Below are positions 52,978-61,278 of a stretch of DNA of 64,000 bases, in pieces. The stretch's first letter is position 1, and the number at the start of each line of letters is the position of its first letter. Where the stretch lies: positions 1,302,001 to 1,366,000 of the forward strand of contig NZ_JARNTX010000002.1 in assembly GCF_029433095.1 (NCBI RefSeq). The letters are read 5' to 3'. The notes beneath the pieces are model-generated. The model was not told the origin of the DNA. It saw only the letters and a program-made list of their open reading frames with translations, and made no database searches. This stretch comes from Hymenobacter sp. YC55. Lineage in GTDB: Bacteria > Bacteroidota > Bacteroidia > Cytophagales > Hymenobacteraceae. Both the position numbers and the translations under genes were made by a program.

Positions 52978-55479
52978 ATGTCCGCTATTCCCCCCGCTTT
53001 TTCTTCGTCTTTTTTATTGATGGCCGATAACCCTGCTGAAGTAGTATCCATTGTGGCAACCGATCCTGAGAATCCTCTCGAGGTGCAGGAGGCCCCCTCT
53101 ACGCTGCCTTTGTTGCCCGTACGCAATACCGTGCTATTTCCGGGAGTAGTACTGCCCGTTACGGTTACACGCAAAAAAAGTGTGCGTTTGGTGCGCAAAG
53201 CCTACCGCGGCGACAAGCTCGTGGGCGTGGTGGCTCAGAAAAACAATCAGCAGGACGACCCTGGCCTCACCGACTTGTACGAGGTGGGTACCATGGCCCG
53301 GATTCTGAAGCTGCTGGTGTTGCCCGATGGCAATACTACCATCATCATTCAGGGGCAAAGCCGCTTTCATATCGAAGAGCAAACCCAAGCTACGCCTTAC
53401 CTCACGGCCCGGGTCAATTATTTCTCGGAGACTTTTCCAACCAAGAACACCAAGGAAGTGAAGGGCTTGGTAGCGTCCTTGAAAGATGCCGCTGCCAAGA
53501 TGCTACGTCTCAACCCCGAGATTCCGCAGGAGGCCCAGGTTGCGCTCGACAACATCGAGTCGCCGGCCTTTCTCACGCATTTCCTGAGCTCTAACATCAA
53601 TGTGGAAGTAGGGCAGAAGCAGAAGCTGCTTGAAATCAACGATGGAGTGGAGCGTGGCACCTTGCTGTTGGAAATGATGATGAAGGAGATTCAGCACTTG
53701 GAAATCAAGCACGAAATCCAGAGCAAGGTCCACACCGACATCGACCAGCAGCAGCGCGACTATTTCCTGCGTCAGCAAATTAAAGTGCTTCAAGACGAGC
53801 TAGGTGGCTCGGAAGGTCCCGACCAAGACGTAGACAAGTTTCGGCAGCGGGCCAAGCAGAAGCAATGGCCTGAGTCTGTTGCCAAGCACTTCAATAAGGA
53901 GCTAGATAAGCTGAGCCGCGTAAACCCGCAGGCTGCCGAATACCCGCTCACGGTTAATTACGTGGAGTTTCTGCTGGACTTGCCGTGGGGCGAGCAAACC
54001 AAAGACAACTTTAATCTCAAGCGCACCCGCAAGATTCTGGATGCCGACCACTACGGCATGGAGAAGGTGAAGGAGCGCATAGTCGAGTACCTAGCTGTGC
54101 TTAAGCTGAAGCAGGACCTGAAGGCGCCGATTCTGTGTTTATATGGCCCTCCTGGCGTAGGCAAAACCAGCTTGGGGCGCTCTATTGCAAAAGCCTTGGG
54201 TCGCAAATACGTGCGTATGAGCCTAGGTGGTGTGCGCGACGAGGCCGAAATCCGTGGGCACCGCAAAACCTACGTGGGCGCTATGCCCGGCCGTATCATT
54301 TCGCAGATCAAGAAAGCCGGCGCTTCCAACCCCGTCATCGTACTCGATGAAATCGATAAGCTAGCTTCCGATTTCCGCGGCGACCCTTCGTCGGCGCTGC
54401 TGGAAGTACTAGACCCCGAGCAGAATTCCACCTTCACCGACAACTACCTGGAAGTGGAGTACGACTTGAGCCGGGTGCTGTTCATTGCCACCGCCAACTC
54501 GCTCGATACCATTCAGCCTGCCCTGCGTGACCGGATGGAAATCATCGACCTGACGGGCTATACGCTGGAAGAGAAAAGCCAGATAGCTAAGAAGCACCTG
54601 TGGCCCAAACTGCTCACCGACCACGGCCTTAGCACCAAAGATGTAGCCATAACCACGGCGGCGTTGCAGCGCGTAATCGACGACTACACGCGCGAATCGG
54701 GGGTGCGTAGCTTGGAGCGCAAGCTCGGCGCGGTAGTGCGCAACATCGCCAAGAGCAAGGCTATGAACGAAGCTTTCCCAGCCGCGCTAGAGCCCAAGGA
54801 TATTGAGCGAATACTTGGGCCCGCCATCTTCGACCGGGATATTTATCAGGACAATGATACGGCTGGTGTCGTCACGGGCTTGGCCTGGACATCGGTAGGC
54901 GGTGACATTCTGTTTATCGAAAGCCTGCTGAGCCGGGGTAGAGGCAAATTGACGCTGTCGGGGCAACTCGGGGATGTTATGAAGGAGTCGGCTATTACGG
55001 CGCTCAGCTATTTGCGCAGCCGAGCCGAGGAACTGGGTATTGATTACCGTCTCTTCGATCAATACGACTTGCACATTCACTTCCCTGAAGGGGCCGTGCC
55101 GAAAGATGGCCCGAGTGCCGGTATTGCTATTTTTACCAGCATTGCCTCGGTGTTCACGCAGCGCAAAGTCCGCAGCCACTTGGCCATGACCGGTGAAATC
55201 ACGCTGCGGGGCAAGGTGCTGCCTGTAGGTGGCATCAAGGAAAAGATTCTGGCCGCCAAACGTGCTGGTATTCGCGACATTATTTTGTGCAGCAAGAACC
55301 GTAAGGACATTCTGGAAATCCCGGCCGAATATCTCAAGGAAGTAACCGTGCACTATGCCGACCGGGTAGACGAGGTGCTAAAAGTTGCCTTGCTGGATGA
55401 ACTGGTCGAGCACCCGCTGAAATTGGTAGTTCGTGATGAGCCTGTAGCCGCTCCAGTATCGAGCGTGGAAGTGCAGTAA
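52978..55479 (+). CDS. lon: ATP-dependent protease Lon (endopeptidase La)
   Basis: An 833-residue protease. The N-terminal domain (about 42-250) begins LPLLPVRNTVLFPGVVLPV. The AAA module has Walker A GPPGVGKT at 390-397 and Walker B VIVLDEIDKL. The protease domain has the Ser713-Lys754 dyad in PKDGPSAGIA and GGIKEKILAAKRAG. Lon removes misfolded and regulatory proteins. A -7-like TATCTTCG lies at 52884-52891. Confidence 0.97.
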   Translation: MSAIPPAFSSSFLLMADNPAEVVSIVATDPENPLEVQEAPSTLPLLPVRNTVLFPGVVLPVTVTRKKSVRLVRKAYRGDKLVGVVAQKNNQQDDPGLTDLYEVGTMARILKLLVLPDGNTTIIIQGQSRFHIEEQTQATPYLTARVNYFSETFPTKNTKEVKGLVASLKDAAAKMLRLNPEIPQEAQVALDNIESPAFLTHFLSSNINVEVGQKQKLLEINDGVERGTLLLEMMMKEIQHLEIKHEIQSKVHTDIDQQQRDYFLRQQIKVLQDELGGSEGPDQDVDKFRQRAKQKQWPESVAKHFNKELDKLSRVNPQAAEYPLTVNYVEFLLDLPWGEQTKDNFNLKRTRKILDADHYGMEKVKERIVEYLAVLKLKQDLKAPILCLYGPPGVGKTSLGRSIAKALGRKYVRMSLGGVRDEAEIRGHRKTYVGAMPGRIISQIKKAGASNPVIVLDEIDKLASDFRGDPSSALLEVLDPEQNSTFTDNYLEVEYDLSRVLFIATANSLDTIQPALRDRMEIIDLTGYTLEEKSQIAKKHLWPKLLTDHGLSTKDVAITTAALQRVIDDYTRESGVRSLERKLGAVVRNIAKSKAMNEAFPAALEPKDIERILGPAIFDRDIYQDNDTAGVVTGLAWTSVGGDILFIESLLSRGRGKLTLSGQLGDVMKESAITALSYLRSRAEELGIDYRLFDQYDLHIHFPEGAVPKDGPSAGIAIFTSIASVFTQRKVRSHLAMTGEITLRGKVLPVGGIKEKILAAKRAGIRDIILCSKNRKDILEIPAEYLKEVTVHYADRVDEVLKVALLDELVEHPLKLVVRDEPVAAPVSSVEVQ

Positions 55480-55485
55480 ATGCTT

Positions 55486-55534
55486 TGCTGGTTTCTGGCT
55501 GATGTACCCGATGTACACCTAGCAGAAACCAGCA
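55486..55534 (+). terminator. Possible terminator hairpin after lon
   Basis: TGCTGGTTTCTG (55486-55497) and CAGAAACCAGCA (55523-55534) form a perfect 12-base stem six bases past the stop. No T tract follows directly, so termination strength is uncertain. Confidence 0.5.
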
Positions 55535-55620
55535 CGAGCATCTTGTTTGGAGCGTGCAATAAAACACCCCAAGAAGCGTCTTAGCCCTGGAATGCCTCCC
55601 AAACGCGCTATCTTGCTCTT

Positions 55621-56682
55621 ATGATTCGACTGCTACACTGCCGAGCTATTGCTATTTTATCTGTGGGATTAGGAATGGGTTTTGCCCCGGCCGCAACGGC
55701 TCAGATTGGGGGCCAGCAGGCCTTCTCGTTTCTGAACCTGCCGCCTGGTGCCAAAACCGCCGCCTTAGGTGGAGTTAACGTATCGTCGCGCGACTCCGAC
55801 CCCACCATGTTCCTGAGCAACCCGGCCCTGCTCAACTCCGAAATGGATGGTCGGCTAGCATTAAGCTTCGTTGACTATCTGGCCGACATCAAGCAAAGCA
55901 CCGCCGCTTATGCTTTCAATACCGAGAAAGCTGGACGTTTTGGTGTGGGGTTGAGTTACCTGAGCTATGGTAGTTTCCAGCAGTACGATGCGGCCGGCAA
56001 CGCCCTCGGCGAGTTCTCAGTGAATGAGTATGCTCTGAGCGTAGCCGATTCTTACACGCAAGGTAATTTCACAGTGGCTGGAACGGCTCGGTTGGCTATA
56101 TCCGGCATTGCTGGTAACCACTCGGTGGCAGCATTGGCCGATGTGGGAGCTGTATTTAAGCACCCTGAGCAGGACTTTACAGTAGGCTTAACGGCGCGCA
56201 ATGTCGGCTACCAGCTTAAGCCCTATGCTGGCGCTGGTCGGGAGCCTATGCCGCTCGATGTGCAAATCGGGACTTCTATTAAGCCTGAGCACATGCCGCT
56301 ACGGTTCTCTCTAACGGCTCATCACCTCCAGCAGCTCGACATTGTCTACCTCGACCCTAACCAGCGCGGTCAGCTCGACGAGAGCGGTGAGGAAGTCAAA
56401 AAGAAAAAAACGCTCGGCGACAAAATTGCCCGTCATTTTGCCGTTGGAGGGGAACTGATACTTGGTAAGAATCTGAATGTGCGCGTAGGTTATAACCACT
56501 TGCAGCGCCGAGAATTGCGGTTAGACAATACAAGCGGCGGGGCAGGTGTCTCTTTTGGCGTGATGTTACGTATTAGTCAGTTTCAACTCGATTATACCCG
56601 CGCCGGGCTACACGCTAGCGGGGCCGCTAATTACTTCACCGTAGCCCGCAACCTGAACACGCTGTTCACCAAAACGCAGTAG
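55621..56682 (+). CDS. porQ: Type IX secretion system outer-membrane protein PorQ
   Basis: A 353-residue exported barrel. After the signal peptide comes GGQQAFSFLNLPPGAKTAALGG and SNPALLNSEM, the FadL-like start shared by PorV and PorQ. The length and the NYFTVARNLNTLF ending fit PorQ, which with PorU, PorV and PorZ forms the attachment complex for T9SS cargo. The presence of PorQ implies that the genome uses T9SS secretion. hslU is the next gene, in the same direction. Confidence 0.87.
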   Translation: MIRLLHCRAIAILSVGLGMGFAPAATAQIGGQQAFSFLNLPPGAKTAALGGVNVSSRDSDPTMFLSNPALLNSEMDGRLALSFVDYLADIKQSTAAYAFNTEKAGRFGVGLSYLSYGSFQQYDAAGNALGEFSVNEYALSVADSYTQGNFTVAGTARLAISGIAGNHSVAALADVGAVFKHPEQDFTVGLTARNVGYQLKPYAGAGREPMPLDVQIGTSIKPEHMPLRFSLTAHHLQQLDIVYLDPNQRGQLDESGEEVKKKKTLGDKIARHFAVGGELILGKNLNVRVGYNHLQRRELRLDNTSGGAGVSFGVMLRISQFQLDYTRAGLHASGAANYFTVARNLNTLFTKTQ

Positions 56683-56787
56683 TCCACAGTAGTTTTGACT
56701 CTGTATTTTGTTTTGCAAGTCCAGTGTTCTGTTCTGCACTAAGCTAAGCAGAGCGCTGTTCTATTTTTTTGTTGAAGCTCTTTTGAT

Positions 56788-58203
56788 ATGCTTGATTCCA
56801 GCAGCTTTCTTACCCCGGCTCAGATTGTGGCCGAGCTTGATAAATACATTATTGGTCAGCACGAAGCCAAACGCCATGTAGCTATTGCCCTTCGTAACCG
56901 CTGGCGCCGCTTGCATGCCCCCACGGACATGCAGCGCGAAATAGTGCCCAACAACATCCTAATGATAGGTTCTACCGGTGTCGGCAAAACAGAAATTGCC
57001 CGCCGTCTAGCAGCCATTGCCGACGCTCCTTTCACCAAAGTCGAAGCCTCAAAGTTTACGGAGGTAGGCTATGTGGGCCGGGACGTAGAGAGCATGGTGC
57101 GCGACCTAGTGGAGCAATCAGTGAACCAAGTAAAGCAGCGCCGTAAGGAAGCTGTGAAAGTGCAGGCTGCGCAAGCCGTTGAGGACTTAATTCTGGATGC
57201 TCTTATTCCACCAGTAAGTAGCGCCGGTGCCGTAAGCAAAACCTCTGTTGGATTCGGTGGCTTAACCGATAGTACCACCGTTCCCGACTCCGATTACGAA
57301 TTGAATGAGCGCACCCGCGAGAAGTTTCGCGAGAAAATCCGCAATGGCGAGCTTGATGACCGTAAAATCGAAATCAAGGTGCAGCAAGGTGGTACTCCTG
57401 GTATTGGCGTAGTAGGTGGTGCCCCTGGCATGGATGAAGCCTCTCTGGCTGGCTTGCAGGATATGCTGGGTTCTATGCTGCCCAAGAAAACCCGTAAGCG
57501 AAAAGTCACCATTGCCGAGGCCCGTAAGATCTTGCTCGATGAGGAAGCAGCCAAACTCATCGACATGGATGAGGTAAAGGATGAAGCTATCCGCCAAGCC
57601 GAAAACGCCGGTATTATCTTCATCGACGAAATTGACAAAGTGGCTAGCCGCAGCGGCAAAGGCGGCGGAGGTCCCGATGTAAGTCGTGAAGGGGTACAGC
57701 GTGATCTACTGCCCATAGTTGAAGGATCGGCTGTAAGCACCAAATACGGCATCATCAACACCGACCACATCTTGTTCATTGCGGCCGGGGCCTTCCACGT
57801 CGCTAAGCCTTCTGATCTGATTCCCGAACTGCAAGGGCGTTTCCCCATCCGGGTGGAACTGCAAAGCCTGACTAAGGATGATTTCTTCCGCATCCTCAAA
57901 GACCCAAAAAATGCTCTCACCAAGCAATACGAAGCCTTGTTGCAAGCCGAGGATGTGTTTTTGACTTTCGAAGATTCCGCACTAGAGCGTCTGGCAGAAA
58001 TAGCTTTCGAAGTAAATGCAGAAGTCGAGAACATTGGAGCACGTCGTCTGCATACTGTTATGAGCCGCTTGCTCAATGACATCCTCTTCGACGTTCCCGA
58101 CCTTATTGGTCCCAATGCCCGCATTCTTATTACCCGCGAGCTGGTAGATGAACGCCTGCAAAGTATGGTCCGCAACCGCGATGTATCGCAATACATTCTC
58201 TGA
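56788..58203 (+). CDS. hslU: ATP-dependent protease ATPase subunit HslU
   Basis: A 471-residue AAA+ unfoldase that feeds the HslV peptidase. The start TPAQIVAELDKYIIGQHEAKRH is classic, Walker A is GSTGVGKTE (61-69), the GYVG pore motif is in EVGYVGRDVE, and the sensor regions and C-terminal tail RDVSQYIL, needed to dock HslV, are present. hslV itself is not next to it, unlike the hslVU operon of proteobacteria. An inverted repeat follows the stop. Confidence 0.95.
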   Translation: MLDSSSFLTPAQIVAELDKYIIGQHEAKRHVAIALRNRWRRLHAPTDMQREIVPNNILMIGSTGVGKTEIARRLAAIADAPFTKVEASKFTEVGYVGRDVESMVRDLVEQSVNQVKQRRKEAVKVQAAQAVEDLILDALIPPVSSAGAVSKTSVGFGGLTDSTTVPDSDYELNERTREKFREKIRNGELDDRKIEIKVQQGGTPGIGVVGGAPGMDEASLAGLQDMLGSMLPKKTRKRKVTIAEARKILLDEEAAKLIDMDEVKDEAIRQAENAGIIFIDEIDKVASRSGKGGGGPDVSREGVQRDLLPIVEGSAVSTKYGIINTDHILFIAAGAFHVAKPSDLIPELQGRFPIRVELQSLTKDDFFRILKDPKNALTKQYEALLQAEDVFLTFEDSALERLAEIAFEVNAEVENIGARRLHTVMSRLLNDILFDVPDLIGPNARILITRELVDERLQSMVRNRDVSQYIL

Positions 58204-58230
58204 GGCTTTTCTGCTGAAGTAGTAAAAGAA

Positions 58231-58305
58231 GTGATGCCGCTCAACAGCAAGTTGACTCTCCGCGTATCTAGTGCGGGGCTTCTTCTTGCCGTTGAGCGGC
58301 ATCAC
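58231..58305. terminator. 21-bp inverted repeat after hslU, overlapping the next promoter
   Basis: Bases 58231-58251 pair with 58285-58305 with one mismatch, across a 33-base spacer. The second arm contains the TTG of the following SDR promoter. No T tract follows, so it may be a terminator or attenuator. Confidence 0.5.
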
Positions 58306-58319
58306 CTGTTTTACCTTTC
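58292..58319 (+). promoter_or_regulatory. Promoter of the benzil-reductase-like SDR gene
   Basis: TTG at 58292-58294, a 17-base spacer and TACCTTTC at 58312-58319, one base off consensus. The ATG at 58326 begins six bases later. Confidence 0.5.
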
Positions 58320-58325
58320 TCACGG

Positions 58326-59060
58326 ATGCACTACTACATCATTACTGGAGCGAGCCGTGGCCTTGGCAAGGCCCTAGCTGAAACTGTTTTACGCCAACCC
58401 GATACGCACGTACTAGGCGTTTCGCGCCACGCCACCATCCAGCACGAGCGGTACCAGCACCAACCCTTAGATCTATCAGATATTACGGCAGTTGAAAACA
58501 ATCTGCACAAAGTATTTCCAACCTGCCCCAATGCTAGCAGCATCACCTTGATCAACAACGCCGCAGTTCTAGGCGACATTGGTTACTTAGGCGAGCATAA
58601 GAGCGAGCATTTTGAGTTTGTCTTCAGCGTCAATGTAATTGCGCCGGCGATGCTGATGAATATGTTTCTGAGTGCCTACAGCCCACAAACCAGCATTCAG
58701 CGCACCATTCTAAATATCAGCAGCGGTGCTGCCCAACGCGCCGTCGATGGCTGGGGAGCCTACAGCGCTTCTAAAGCTGCCCTCGACGCCCTCACTCGCA
58801 CCGCTCAAAAAGAGCAAGAATTGCGTGGTTCCGGAATCCGCTTGCGCAGCTTATCGCCGGGTGTCCTAGATACGGCCATGCAGGAGCACATCCGGGAAGC
58901 GGATGTAAGTAGCTTTAGTGAAGCTTCAAAATTCGTTCACTTGCACGCGCAAGGGAAGTTGGTAGAGCCTAAGGTAGCGGCAGAGAATATAATAAGCTGG
59001 TTGCAGAAGCCCACTGAGAAAGGAGAAGAGGTAGTGCTAAGGTTAACAGATTCGAAATAA
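58326..59060 (+). CDS. SDR family NAD(P)-dependent oxidoreductase (YueD/sepiapterin reductase-like)
   Basis: A 244-residue short-chain dehydrogenase. Cofactor motif YIITGASRGLGKAL (4-17), LINNAAVLG, and the active-site Ser in ISSGAA with YSASK. The set of motifs is nearest to benzil reductase/sepiapterin reductase-like enzymes that reduce carbonyls. The substrate is not known. It has its own nearly leaderless promoter. Confidence 0.85.
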   Translation: MHYYIITGASRGLGKALAETVLRQPDTHVLGVSRHATIQHERYQHQPLDLSDITAVENNLHKVFPTCPNASSITLINNAAVLGDIGYLGEHKSEHFEFVFSVNVIAPAMLMNMFLSAYSPQTSIQRTILNISSGAAQRAVDGWGAYSASKAALDALTRTAQKEQELRGSGIRLRSLSPGVLDTAMQEHIREADVSSFSEASKFVHLHAQGKLVEPKVAAENIISWLQKPTEKGEEVVLRLTDSK

Positions 59061-59061
59061 C

Positions 59062-59094
59062 AAAAAACCCTAATCGATATGATTAGGGTTTTTT
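59062..59094. terminator. Bidirectional terminator between SDR and Sus-locus genes
   Basis: AAAAAACCCTAATC (59062-59075) and its exact complement (59081-59094) form a 14-base stem with A6 and T6 ends. Confidence 0.85.
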
Positions 59095-59113
59095 GCTAAA
59101 CAAGCTTCTTCAA

Positions 59114-59716
59114 CTAGGGCAGAATTCGAACACGCACTTCTGTGGTGACAATCTCGGTTCCATCTTCCAAAGTAATGAGAAACCAATACCGCAGAATGGT
59201 TGGAGTACGCTCGTCAACAACTTGGTTTGGTGCAGTACCCAACATTGCAACTGTAGCAGCTGGGCCTGCTGAATTTACACCTGCAGAATAGTTAGGAACT
59301 GTAGCTAAACGTGTACGGTAAGCTGAGTAAGCGGCTAGTGATGTAGAGAAAGTAATTTCGTTACTCCCGTTGCCTACAATAGGGCTAGCTGTTTGGGTGG
59401 TGGTATTAAAATTCAGCGAAAATGGAGCTGAAGAATTTAAATTGGCAAGAGTAGTACCAGTTGCTACTCGGGTAATCTCCCTGATATTTCCTTTTCCAGC
59501 CGGAATTTGTAGGGTGATATCGAACCGCCCACCAGCAGCCACTGAAGTTGTGATAATTGGTACTCGCTCAAAGTAAGCGGCATTAGATACAGTCACCGGA
59601 ATATCAGCAACACTATCTTCAAGAGGCCCAAGTTTATTGCCATAGTCCTTCTCACAAGAGAAGGTGCCTATCGACAATAGAAGGAGGGTAACAAAGCGAA
59701 TTATATTCTTTTTCAT
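59114..59716 (-). CDS. Small lipoprotein encoded after SusC-SusD
   Basis: A 200-residue lipoprotein. The lipobox is IGTFSC with Cys near residue 21. The mature part is a beta-rich domain, with FDITLQIPAGKGNI, SNEITFSTSLAAYSAYRT and RYWFLITLEDGTEIVTTEVRVRI. I do not recognise a named family. Its place as third gene of a SusC-SusD operon fits the surface glycan- or ligand-binding lipoproteins (SusE/F position). It starts with ATG at 59716, 30 bases after SusD. Confidence 0.68.
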   Translation of the reverse strand: MKKNIIRFVTLLLLSIGTFSCEKDYGNKLGPLEDSVADIPVTVSNAAYFERVPIITTSVAAGGRFDITLQIPAGKGNIREITRVATGTTLANLNSSAPFSLNFNTTTQTASPIVGNGSNEITFSTSLAAYSAYRTRLATVPNYSAGVNSAGPAATVAMLGTAPNQVVDERTPTILRYWFLITLEDGTEIVTTEVRVRILP

Positions 59717-59746
59717 GACAAATGCAGTTTAAAGCTCAACCTCACT

Positions 59747-61264
59747 TTATTTACTCGCCCACCATACATCCGCGGTAATATTCGGCTGTGGCGACGGAAT
59801 TTGAGTGGCGTTAGAGGACGCTTCGGTGAGAGTATAGAAGAAACGGCGTGGAATAACTGGACTGTCGGAGCTAGGATTCTCCACGGGGGCTAAACGTGGG
59901 AAACCAGTACGGCGATAATCATTCCATGATTCGTAACCATTGCCTAGCAAAGAAATCCATTTTTGAGTGAGGATTCTATTTTGTCGCTTCTGAACATCTG
60001 TACCAGGCAAAGTTACCCAACGGGCGTTAGCCGGATTGCTTAAATAAGCAGCTATATCAGTTGTTGCCACTCCTGCTTTAGTCATGGATGCAGTGATACC
60101 TTGTGTAAACAGCGCTTGTGGGTCACCAGCAGTACCAAGAACCAATGCAGCTTCAGCCAAGATAAATTTGGTTTGGAAGTTAGTTAGCATTCGAACTGGA
60201 GCTTCACCGCTAGCACCTAGAATATAGGTATTGTAACGTGACCGGTTTGCTACAGCTGCTGGAGTTCCGTTTCCACCGTTGTTAAAACCAGTAAAAGTGC
60301 CAAAGTCTGTTGTGGTTGCTAAGGCATTGGCAGGCGAGTTGGTATAAAAACGCGGCAAACGGGGATCCTTGCGCAGATTTAGGCTATCGATAAAGCGCTG
60401 ACTAGCTATTTGGTCATTAGGACGGTTGGTAATATTGTAGGAGTAAAACGGATTCGTATTTCCTACAGTAGTGCCAAAGGCTAGTTGAAAATCATCCGCG
60501 TTGTCCGATATATAGAGGCCAGCGCCTTTGTCTAGAACCTCTTTAATAACGGATGCAGCCAATGCAGGCTCCTTCTTGCTTATTTGAAGAGCAAATTTCA
60601 GAAGAAGTGTATTACCAAACTTTTTCCACTTAGTTACATTACCTCCATAGATGGGATCGTCTGAAGCAGTTGGAACAATTAATCCTGGAGGCTGCTCTAG
60701 ATCAGCTAAGCCTTCTCGTACTAGGTCAAACAAGCTCTGAATTTCAAGGCTGGAATTCCCTTTGTAGATGTCTTCTTGCTTGTCAAAACGAGGCTTATCA
60801 AAAGCTGTAATCTTAAGTGCTTGCGAGTATGGCACATCACCCCACAAATCGGTTACTAAACCGAAGTTGTAGGCTTTCAGAAGTTTGGCAATGCCTGTGA
60901 ATACAGGTCCTGTGGTAGCTGTATTGTCAATGATATTTTGGGCATCGGCAAGGGAGCCAGCATACAAGTTGAACTGCCATTCGTTGTCAAATTCCCCCCG
61001 AATTGAATACCGGTCGTAAGCAGGGGCTTGTATACCTTCAGCTCCTGCATAATGCTGCACGAAGGATTCTGTTACCCGGCCAATTGTGTTACCAAAAGTG
61101 AAGGCAGTGTTTGCCTCTATTGAGGCGAGTAGCACCCCTGGAGGCACCGTGGCGGGGTTATTTGGGCTAAGATTATCACCAAAGAACTTGTCTTTATCGC
61201 AGCTAGCAGCAGCAAAGACCAGAACTCCTGCTACAATGTAGCGAGTAAAAGAAGGGTATTTCAT
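59747..61264 (-). CDS. SusD/RagB-like nutrient-binding outer-membrane lipoprotein
   Basis: A 505-residue lipoprotein of the SusD-like_2 group. The lipobox is VFAAASCDK with Cys near 22. TPR-like helices cover DAQNIIDNTATTGPVFTGIAKLLKAYNFGLVTDLWGDVPY and ILTQKWISLLGNGYESWNDYRRTGFP, both typical of the family. It caps the SusC barrel and captures the nutrient, here unknown. ATG at 61264 is chosen; codons farther upstream (61273) add three residues. Confidence 0.9.
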   Translation of the reverse strand: MKYPSFTRYIVAGVLVFAAASCDKDKFFGDNLSPNNPATVPPGVLLASIEANTAFTFGNTIGRVTESFVQHYAGAEGIQAPAYDRYSIRGEFDNEWQFNLYAGSLADAQNIIDNTATTGPVFTGIAKLLKAYNFGLVTDLWGDVPYSQALKITAFDKPRFDKQEDIYKGNSSLEIQSLFDLVREGLADLEQPPGLIVPTASDDPIYGGNVTKWKKFGNTLLLKFALQISKKEPALAASVIKEVLDKGAGLYISDNADDFQLAFGTTVGNTNPFYSYNITNRPNDQIASQRFIDSLNLRKDPRLPRFYTNSPANALATTTDFGTFTGFNNGGNGTPAAVANRSRYNTYILGASGEAPVRMLTNFQTKFILAEAALVLGTAGDPQALFTQGITASMTKAGVATTDIAAYLSNPANARWVTLPGTDVQKRQNRILTQKWISLLGNGYESWNDYRRTGFPRLAPVENPSSDSPVIPRRFFYTLTEASSNATQIPSPQPNITADVWWASK

Positions 61265-61278
61265 TTCTATCAAAAGTG

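Noticed and set aside
57294..58250. Open frame of about 318 codons antisense to hslU
   Set aside because: Ser/Arg-rich shadow of a highly conserved gene, with no promoter or domain.
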